The notes under the pieces are model-generated. The model saw nothing but the letters and a program-made list of their open reading frames with translations, searched no databases and was not told the DNA's origin. A program made the position numbers and the translations under genes. A DNA stretch of 9,641 bases from Candidatus Heimdallarchaeota archaeon (GTDB taxonomy: Archaea > Asgardarchaeota > Heimdallarchaeia > Heimdallarchaeales > Heimdallarchaeaceae): contig JAGLTP010000242.1 in the NCBI GenBank assembly GCA_023135215.1, positions 1 through 9,641 of the forward strand, written 5' to 3'. Below, piece by piece: positions 5,750 to 9,641 of the stretch; the stretch's first letter is position 1; each line of letters starts with the position of its first letter.

Positions 5750-6241
5750 TCACTCGACTTTACTAAGAATCTTGGGAAAGAAGAATCCAAGTGTGTTTTT
5801 GTGTAATAGAGTGTATAATCCAACAATTCCAACTACTAGTAATAATATCAACGGAAATGGTAGTGCAAATAGACTATACTCAATAAATGCTCTAATGCCT
5901 AAATACAAAACATAGATTGTCAAAATTGAACCTCCGAAGTAAATACCTGTAAGAAGAATCCATCCTGCCTTTTTCTTATGAATAAAGAGAAAATTCACTC
6001 CTAAACTAACAAAAGCTAAAACAAGAAAAATAGTTCCCACCAAATTGAATAAAGGACCAAAATCAGGTAAATCATCTATCTCTCCTTCAGGGAAATATGA
6101 TGCACCTCTTGCGATAATTAGAAGAAAGCTACCAATACCGGTTCCTAAAGCTGTGAGTATGTAAGTTAGAATTATAGCAGTTTTACCTTGAGAAGGAAAT
6201 GCTTCAGTATCAACTGGATAAAAAAATGAGAAATTAATCAT
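5750..6241 (-). CDS. Four-helix membrane protein of unknown function
   Basis: The 163-residue protein has four hydrophobic segments, at about residues 21-43, 64-87, 93-115 and 124-146. A basic loop HKKK (88-91) lies after segment 2, and an acidic loop PEGEIDDLPD (51-60) between 1 and 2 is probably on the opposite face. No family is recognised. The two halves each hold two helices and a Pro-rich entry to the second helix (DLPDFGPLFNLVG and ALPFPLILLLVVG), so it may be a distant two-unit relative of the four-unit membrane protein encoded just upstream. The ATG at 6241 has a TATA box about 27 bases upstream, so it is probably leaderless and separately transcribed. It converges with the ATC_hyd operon. 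Confidence 0.7.
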   Translation of the reverse strand: MINFSFFYPVDTEAFPSQGKTAIILTYILTALGTGIGSFLLIIARGASYFPEGEIDDLPDFGPLFNLVGTIFLVLAFVSLGVNFLFIHKKKAGWILLTGIYFGGSILTIYVLYLGIRAFIEYSLFALPFPLILLLVVGIVGLYTLLHKNTLGFFFPKILSKVE

Positions 6242-6262
6242 TAGTATAGTGAGCTCTCAAAT

Positions 6263-6272
6263 ATTTATAAAA
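6263..6272 (-). promoter_or_regulatory. TATA box of the four-helix membrane protein gene
   Basis: The minus strand reads CTTTTATAAATAT here, centred about 27 bases before the ATG at 6241. With no Shine-Dalgarno between, this indicates a leaderless transcript. Confidence 0.5.
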
Positions 6273-6322
6273 GTTCTATTCACTTATCGTGGAAAGAAGA
6301 CTGAAGAAGCAATCTCACTATA

Positions 6323-7099
6323 TTACTCCTTTAGTTCTTTACTCACTGTTGAGTTTTCCATAAAAACTCTCAGAGTTGTAAATAGTATTGCAAATCCTAA
6401 GGTTCCAGCTATTGGATAAAATGGCCATAATTGCGCATAATTTAGTAAAACAATGAAAACACTCAACATGCTTGTTGTTATACCTATGAACATGGACCAA
6501 GACCAATAGAATCCTGCGTCTATCCATGAGATAGTAGGTGTTTTAATTATAAAATAGGCAATTGTTACAAGAAAAGCCCATATGCCAAATCCAATAATTG
6601 GGTAATATTGCCATTCTTCCCAATTACCAAATAAACCAAATCCTAAAGCAATCATAGTAATCACTATTGTAAGAAATAGTATTACAGTCCAGAGAGTTAG
6701 AATATAGAGGGGTTTACGCTGTTTGTCCATTAATGAAAAATGAATTCCAGCTGCCCATAGAACTAGAAAAAAAGTTCCCATCAGGGGCATAGATTGAAAA
6801 TCTTCCCATTGTCCTAAATTAGTATAAGCAAATGCGATCATGCTAATAGCTGTAGCTAGAAACAGAAAGAAGAACCAAATTATAACAATTATAGTTGGTT
6901 GAATTTTCTTTTTTCTAAAGATAAGATAAAAACTAGTTATCAACAATATAAGAATTACCATTCCAAATGTTGGAGTGCCAAACCATTCTAGACCTGATAA
7001 ATCATTTAACATCACAAAAACAAATAAGACTCCAATAATAGTTCCAATTATCCAAGTCCAGATTGTTAATGCAAGAAGAAATCTTTGTTTTTCCTTCAT
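6323..7099 (-). CDS. Eight-helix membrane protein built from four 62-residue repeats
   Basis: The protein has 258 residues if started at the ATG at 7099; a TTG at 7111 would add four. It is highly hydrophobic with about eight membrane helices. The helices fall into four units of two, each with a Trp at the start of the first helix (W14, W75, W137, W199), a Trp near its end (W39, W98, W160, W225) and a PxxG motif opening the second helix (P43, P105, P167, P229). The PxxG spacing is exactly 62 residues each time. Basic loops (FRKKK, DKQRK) follow units 1 and 2, suggesting that face is cytoplasmic. I recognise no named family; function is unknown. It may be related to its smaller downstream neighbour on the same strand. 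Confidence 0.75.
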   Translation of the reverse strand: MKEKQRFLLALTIWTWIIGTIIGVLFVFVMLNDLSGLEWFGTPTFGMVILILLITSFYLIFRKKKIQPTIIVIIWFFFLFLATAISMIAFAYTNLGQWEDFQSMPLMGTFFLVLWAAGIHFSLMDKQRKPLYILTLWTVILFLTIVITMIALGFGLFGNWEEWQYYPIIGFGIWAFLVTIAYFIIKTPTISWIDAGFYWSWSMFIGITTSMLSVFIVLLNYAQLWPFYPIAGTLGFAILFTTLRVFMENSTVSKELKE

Positions 7100-7125
7100 A
7101 GTAATCAGCAAGTCACTTTTTTAGA

Positions 7126-7136
7126 CATTAATAAAG
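7126..7136 (-). promoter_or_regulatory. TATA-like box of the eight-helix membrane protein gene
   Basis: The minus strand reads CTTTATTAATG, centred about 32 bases before the ATG at 7099, giving a predicted leader of only about six bases. This spacing favours the ATG over the TTG at 7111. Confidence 0.35.
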
Positions 7137-7176
7137 TTTCATTCTACTACAAGAGAAAAGGGAATTTCACAAAAGA

Positions 7177-7209
7177 TGGAAAAACAAAAAAATAAAAAAA
7201 AGAAAAGAA
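7177..7209 (-). terminator. Oligo-T terminator downstream of the first cold-shock gene
   Basis: On the minus strand this stretch is almost all T: CTTCTTTTCTTTTTTTTA, followed by TTTTTTTG and TTTTTC. It lies about 80 bases after the stop codon of the cold-shock gene at 7287. The roughly 80-base region in between shows no further gene. Confidence 0.6.
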
Positions 7210-7286
7210 GTCTAAAGAGATAGTGTAAGAGTGGATAAGAATAAACGTAGAGTTTGATTGTTACTTACTCGATATTACTTATAGTC

Positions 7287-7484
7287 TTAGACAGTGTTTA
7301 CATTTGTTGCTTGAGTACCTCTATCGGTTTCCTCAAGTTCGAATTCAACCTCATCTCCTTCTCTGAGATCATCGAATTCACCAGATACTGCTGTGCGGTG
7401 GAAAAAGAGATCTTTTTCTTCTCCTTCAACAGTGATGAATCCATAACCTTTGTCTGAGATGATTCTTTTGATATTTCCTTTCAA
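7287..7484 (-). CDS. Cold-shock-domain protein 1, TTG start
   Basis: The 65-residue protein is a single cold-shock domain, an OB-fold that binds single-stranded RNA and DNA and acts as an RNA chaperone. RNP1 is KGYGFI (12-17) and RNP2 is DLFFH (25-29). LREGDEVEFELEETDRGTQATNV closes the fold in typical manner. The length is the bacterial CspA length, consistent with the whole protein. There is no in-frame ATG; the start is TTG at 7484, supported by a GAGGA Shine-Dalgarno 6 bases upstream and by alignment with the second copy, which begins MKGTIKRI with a true ATG. TTG plus a modest ribosome site may lower its expression relative to copy 2. Such proteins are common in bacteria and patchy in archaea. 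Confidence 0.92.
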   Translation of the reverse strand: MKGNIKRIISDKGYGFITVEGEEKDLFFHRTAVSGEFDDLREGDEVEFELEETDRGTQATNVNTV

Positions 7485-7490
7485 GTTAAT

Positions 7491-7495
7491 TCCTC
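7491..7495 (-). promoter_or_regulatory. Ribosome binding site fixing a TTG start
   Basis: The minus strand reads TTGAGGAATTAAC before the TTG at 7484, with GAGGA at 7491-7495. This site supports the rare start codon. Confidence 0.6.
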
Positions 7496-7512
7496 AATTT
7501 AGTTATTGGTTC

Positions 7513-7530
7513 GAATCTTGTTAGAGATTC
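7513..7530. promoter_or_regulatory. Palindrome between TATA box and predicted start of the first cold-shock transcript
   Basis: GAATCT (7513-7518) and AGATTC (7525-7530) are a perfect 6-base inverted repeat around TGTTAG. It abuts the TATA-like box at 7531-7542, which would place it between the box and the transcription start near 7510, an operator-like position. The 10 bases AATCTTGTTA within it (7514-7523) recur upstream of the second cold-shock gene. Confidence 0.4.
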
Positions 7531-7542
7531 TTTAATTAAAAA
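7531..7542 (-). promoter_or_regulatory. TATA-like box of cold-shock gene 1
   Basis: The minus strand reads TTTTTAATTAAA, centred about 52 bases before the TTG start. It predicts a leader of about 26 bases carrying the GAGGA site. Confidence 0.4.
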
Positions 7543-7666
7543 TCGATTATCAGAAATCAGTTAATCTTTCAAGAGTTAAACAAAATCTAACTTTCTTATT
7601 TTTAATTGTGATGAAAATTTAATTTATTGCCTAATAAAGTATACTATTAATACAAACTAATGCAGA

Positions 7667-8050
7667 TTACAATCCTTGTAGCAAAATATAATGAATGTTG
7701 TAGATTATTCTCTGTAGTTTACCATCCTTCTGAGTTTTTTCATAGATTTTTTTGAGATTAATTTCCTTTCCTTTTTCATCTGTCACTAAATATTCTTCCT
7801 CTGTCCTTGAATATTGAAGATTAAATTCCTCTTCAAAGAATTTTTTGAGATAATCAACCTTTCCTTCCTCTAAAGCATCTTCAAACTCAGTAAAGGATAT
7901 ACCAAATCCCATTTCTGGAGGATGAACACCTTGTACTAGGAATTTAAGAACGACATCTTCATGGCTACAAGTTGGGCATTTTAAGATATCAAAAAGAGTT
8001 TCATAGTCTCCATCAAACTTATTTTGGCATTTCTTGCAATAGAACTTCAT
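7667..8050 (-). CDS. Small zinc-ribbon protein of unknown function
   Basis: The protein has 127 residues. The N-terminus is a zinc ribbon with two CxxC pairs: FYCKKCQNKF (C5, C8) and KCPTCSHE (C25, C28), a spacing like that of transcription-factor and ribosomal zinc ribbons. Residues 50-80 are acidic (FTEFEDALEEGKVDYLKKFFEEEF), and residues 80-127 form a mixed charged region ending in YNIHYILLQGL. No family is recognised beyond the ribbon. The ATG at 8050 has a TATA box about 27 bases upstream, so the message is probably leaderless. It is transcribed divergently from the coiled-coil gene at 8186, sharing a 135-base control region, which suggests the two may be regulated together. Nucleic-acid or protein binding is plausible but unproven. 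Confidence 0.7.
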   Translation of the reverse strand: MKFYCKKCQNKFDGDYETLFDILKCPTCSHEDVVLKFLVQGVHPPEMGFGISFTEFEDALEEGKVDYLKKFFEEEFNLQYSRTEEEYLVTDEKGKEINLKKIYEKTQKDGKLQRIIYNIHYILLQGL

Positions 8051-8070
8051 CGAATATTATTGGTGATACT

Positions 8071-8082
8071 AATTTAAAAAAC
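8071..8082 (-). promoter_or_regulatory. TATA box of the zinc-ribbon gene
   Basis: The minus strand reads GTTTTTTAAATT, centred about 27 bases before the ATG at 8050 with no ribosome site between, indicating a leaderless transcript. It is half of a divergent promoter region with 8155-8167. Confidence 0.5.
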
Positions 8083-8154
8083 TATACAAATCAAGTTTTA
8101 AATTCTAGACAAATACAGAATTTTCTCCTTTCGTAAGAAATTATTGCAACACAA

Positions 8155-8167
8155 CTTATTTAAAATT
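8155..8167 (+). promoter_or_regulatory. TATA box of the coiled-coil gene
   Basis: CTTATTTAAAATT is centred about 25 bases before the ATG at 8186. No Shine-Dalgarno is present, so a leaderless message is likely. Confidence 0.5.
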
Positions 8168-8185
8168 GGGATACTGTATTAATAT

Positions 8186-8575
8186 ATGAGTGAACGCGAA
8201 GCGAAATATTACAAGATGTTAGCTAAGAAATTTGAAACTACAGAGAAAATGTTTGAAGCAAAAGAAGACTATAACGAATTAGAAGCTGATAAAGCTGATT
8301 TTCAGAAAAAACAAGCAAGAGGAAATGCTGAAGTACAAGAACAACAGCTAAAAATCGTAAAGCTAAGAAATGATGGAAAAGAAGATAAGGCTCTGAAACA
8401 AGAAATGAAATTAAAAAAGAAGGAAGCTAATATTGCTCAATTCAAGAGATCAATTCAGGAAATTCAATCGAAAATAGAAAAGAAGAAACTAGATGTTCTG
8501 AAAATTGAAGGCGAAGTTCAAAAAATAGAAACACAGTTAAGAGCGGATTTTGCAGAAAAATTTACACAAATGTAA
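8186..8575 (+). CDS. Small all-helical coiled-coil protein
   Basis: The 129-residue protein is almost entirely Lys, Glu, Gln, Ala, Ile and Leu with no Pro and no Cys. Residues about 30-115 show heptad-like hydrophobic spacing (for example VQEQQLKIVKLRNDG and IQEIQSKIEKKKLDVLKIEG), with a likely break at RNDGKED (61-67), giving a two-helix hairpin. There is no signal peptide or membrane segment. I recognise no family; coiled-coil proteins of this size occur in many roles, including prefoldin-like and ESCRT-like proteins, but nothing specific to either is seen. It shares a divergent control region with the zinc-ribbon gene and ends at a hairpin terminator shared with the second cold-shock gene. 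Confidence 0.75.
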   Translation: MSEREAKYYKMLAKKFETTEKMFEAKEDYNELEADKADFQKKQARGNAEVQEQQLKIVKLRNDGKEDKALKQEMKLKKKEANIAQFKRSIQEIQSKIEKKKLDVLKIEGEVQKIETQLRADFAEKFTQM

Positions 8576-8599
8576 AATAACTTCTTAAAAAGAAAAGAT

Positions 8600-8630
8600 G
8601 TATGATATTTTTTCAATATCGTACTTTTAC
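8600..8630. terminator. Bidirectional hairpin terminator between convergent genes
   Basis: GTATGATATT (8600-8609) pairs with AATATCGTAC (8615-8624) around TTTTC, a 10-base stem with a single G-T wobble. It is followed by TTTTAC on the plus strand, and on the minus strand by ATCTTTTCTTTTTAAG. It lies between the coiled-coil stop (8575) and the cold-shock stop (8639), so it can serve both. Confidence 0.7.
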
Positions 8631-8638
8631 TAAGATTG

Positions 8639-8836
8639 TTATATTGTTTTAAGATTAACTGCTTGAAGTCCTCTATCAGTTTCTTCAACATCGAATTCTA
8701 CATTATCTCCTTCTTTTAAATCACCGAATTCAATAGTTACTCCAGATTGATGGAAAAAGATATCTTTCTCATCATCTTCAGTTTGAATAAAACCAAAGTT
8801 TCTATTATGCATGATTCTTTTGATTGTGCCTTTCAT
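8639..8836 (-). CDS. Cold-shock-domain protein 2
   Basis: This is a 65-residue single cold-shock domain, the same length as the copy at 7287 and co-linear with it without gaps. RNP1 is RNFGFI (12-17), slightly unlike the usual KGYGFI; RNP2 is DIFFH (25-29). The C-terminal part LKEGDNVEFDVEETDRGLQAVNL is nearly the same as in copy 1. Expected to bind single-stranded RNA and unwind weak structure in the cytoplasm. ATG at 8836 with a strong GGAGG 8 bases upstream, unlike the TTG start of copy 1. The RNP1 changes (Lys-Gly to Arg-Asn) suggest a different binding preference. Two copies within 1.4 kb, separated by the zinc-ribbon and coiled-coil genes, point to local duplication. Confidence 0.92.
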   Translation of the reverse strand: MKGTIKRIMHNRNFGFIQTEDDEKDIFFHQSGVTIEFGDLKEGDNVEFDVEETDRGLQAVNLKTI

Positions 8837-8844
8837 TTAGCTTT

Positions 8845-8849
8845 CCTCC
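8845..8849 (-). promoter_or_regulatory. Shine-Dalgarno of cold-shock gene 2
   Basis: The minus strand reads GGAGG, 8 bases before the ATG at 8836, a stronger match than for copy 1. Confidence 0.7.
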
Positions 8850-8858
8850 ATTTATTTT

Positions 8859-8875
8859 TCACTTTTAGGAAGTGA
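8859..8875. promoter_or_regulatory. Inverted repeat upstream of cold-shock gene 2
   Basis: TCACTT (8859-8864) and AAGTGA (8870-8875) are perfectly complementary around TTAGG. It lies 9 bases upstream of the Shine-Dalgarno. If the TATA-like box at 8881-8890 is used, it falls between box and transcription start, as the palindrome of copy 1 does; if transcription starts further upstream, it would be a leader hairpin able to hinder ribosome access. Confidence 0.4.
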
Positions 8876-8880
8876 CATCC

Positions 8881-8890
8881 AATAAATTAA
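8881..8890 (-). promoter_or_regulatory. TATA-like box of cold-shock gene 2
   Basis: The minus strand reads TTAATTTATT, centred about 50 bases before the ATG, almost the same distance as in copy 1 (about 52). A second AT-rich box (minus-strand GTTTTAATTC, 8924-8933) lies next to the decamer AATCTTGTTA (8913-8922) shared with copy 1, so the promoter choice is open. Confidence 0.3.
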
Positions 8891-9012
8891 ACCTAGTAAT
8901 CAGATACAGCTAAATCTTGTTAAGAATTAAAACAATCATAACTAGCTAGTTTAAATCTACTTAATTAACACTATATTAAGGGTTCATAAACTATTGGGAT
9001 TAGCTCAAATTC

Positions 9013-9069
9013 ATTTCTTTCCCTGGATTTACTCAGAGGGATAGCTATTCTGAGTTAAAGAAAAGAAAT
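9013..9069. repeat. Two-tier imperfect inverted repeat downstream of the helical-repeat gene
   Basis: The inner arms ACTCAGA (9031-9037) and TCTGAGT (9049-9055) surround an 11-base loop; TTT/AAA extends the stem past one bulged T; outer arms ATTTCTTT (9013-9020) and AAAGAAAT (9062-9069) are also perfectly complementary. It lies 52-108 bases after the stop of the minus-strand gene at 9121. The minus-strand outer arm is T-rich (ATTTCTTTTCTTTAA), so the element may be a structured 3' end or terminator. A free-standing small RNA is possible but not supported by any promoter I can see. Confidence 0.4.
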
Positions 9070-9120
9070 CGAGAAGTGGAGTTTAAGAAAATAAACAATT
9101 ATATTATAAAAAACTGATTC

Positions 9121-9641
9121 CTAAATCTTTAATGAAAATAATTTCCTATAAGTTACAGTTTCTTCATGTTGTAACTGTTTCATAGATTCCTCTATTTTCA
9201 CATATTGTAATGTTTCTTTTAATGGAGCTTTTCGTTCTTGAAGCCCTTCCCACAGTTTAATTTGTTCTTCTAATCTATTCTGTTCTTCACGTATATTTGA
9301 TGCAATGCTCTCAAGACCTTTGTCCTCAGCAAGAGCAAGACCTTTCTGTAATAACTGCCTAGTTTCCTTCAAATCAAGTTCTGCTAAAGCTAGTAATGCT
9401 TCCAATCTATAAATTTCTGCAAGAATCGAATCGGATGATTGCTCTTTAGAAATTTCTTGAAGCTTTTGTACTAAATCCTTAATTTCTTTTAATAACTCAA
9501 TTTCTGCTGTCTGTTTTAATTCTATTATTAACATATCACATAGGTTAACCATTGCTTTAACAGTTAATGAATGATCTACGATTTCTTCTTCAATTATTTG
9601 TTCAAACAGTACAATAGCTTTTGTTTTGTTGCGAGGTTGAT
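9121..9641 (-). CDS. TPR-like helical-repeat protein, C-terminal part (runs off window)
   Basis: The frame is open from the stop TAG at 9121-9123 to the window edge, giving 172 residues; the internal ATG at 9552 is unlikely to be the real start because similar helical sequence (KTKAIVLFEQIIEEEIVDH) continues before it. The visible part is alpha-helical with TPR-like pairs, for example SDSILAEIYRLEALLALAEL followed by DLKETRQLLQKGLALAEDKG, where Ala, Leu and Gly fall at TPR-like positions. The last 60 residues are rich in Glu, Gln and Lys and look like a long helix or coiled coil. Long TPR-type proteins of this composition are frequent in Asgard archaea and usually scaffold protein complexes; the partner is unknown. 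Absence of a clear full TPR consensus leaves other alpha-solenoid types possible. Confidence 0.7.
   Translation of the reverse strand, partial: QPRNKTKAIVLFEQIIEEEIVDHSLTVKAMVNLCDMLIIELKQTAEIELLKEIKDLVQKLQEISKEQSSDSILAEIYRLEALLALAELDLKETRQLLQKGLALAEDKGLESIASNIREEQNRLEEQIKLWEGLQERKAPLKETLQYVKIEESMKQLQHEETVTYRKLFSLKI

Noticed and set aside
5598..5915. Plus-strand open frame across the end of the second ATC_hyd-like gene
   Set aside because: It overlaps two better supported genes on both strands and has no recognisable domain or ribosome site.
7254..7457. Plus-strand open frame opposite cold-shock gene 1
   Set aside because: The opposite strand encodes an unmistakable cold-shock domain; this frame is its shadow.
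8996..9070. Possible tRNA suggested by GGGATTAGCTCAA
   Set aside because: It resembles the start of a tRNA D-arm, but there is no GG of the D-loop at the right place, no TPsiC-arm GTTCRA sequence, and no matching acceptor strand.

Overview
The window is AT-rich, archaeal-looking DNA, most plausibly from an Asgard archaeon. The main evidence is a ubiquitin-like protein gene followed by a eukaryote-style (UBA2/UBA3-like) E1 activating enzyme. Supporting evidence is that TATA-like boxes lie about 22-27 bases upstream of many start codons with no Shine-Dalgarno (leaderless genes), oligo-T terminators are common, and a TPR-like helical-repeat protein of a type frequent in Asgard genomes sits at the right edge. 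The lineage is inferred; no rRNA or other marker gene is present.

Layout. Bases 1-208 hold the 3' end of a xanthine dehydrogenase-type molybdenum hydroxylase. Bases 241-1612 form a compact mobile element: a lone tnpB gene between 26-base terminal inverted repeats (24/26 identical), flanked by TA or ATT, with no transposase. Bases 1763-2119 encode the ubiquitin-like protein, closed by a hairpin/oligo-T terminator. Bases 2266-3543 encode the E1 enzyme. Bases 3624-5719 form a tight operon: a TIGR04076-type small protein overlapping by 4 bases a first member of the L-2-amino-thiazoline-4-carboxylate hydrolase-like (ATC_hyd) family, then a second, divergent member 3 bases later.

Bases 5750-7099 hold two minus-strand membrane-protein genes. 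The larger is built from four copies of a two-helix unit with an exact 62-residue period. From 7287 to 8836 come two cold-shock-domain genes (minus strand) that surround a divergent pair: a zinc-ribbon protein (minus) and a coiled-coil protein (plus). The right edge (9121-9641) is the 3' part of a helical-repeat gene running off the window on the minus strand.

How the genes may work together. The ubiquitin-like protein and the E1 are the natural functional pair: the E1 would adenylate the C-terminal glycine of the modifier and pass it on as a thioester. No E2, RING E3 or JAMM protease is visible, and the modifier ends in a single glycine (-STAG), so either the rest of the pathway is elsewhere or this is a divergent branch. 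The TIGR04076/ATC_hyd operon looks like one functional unit of unknown chemistry. The cold-shock genes share a promoter layout, which suggests common control.
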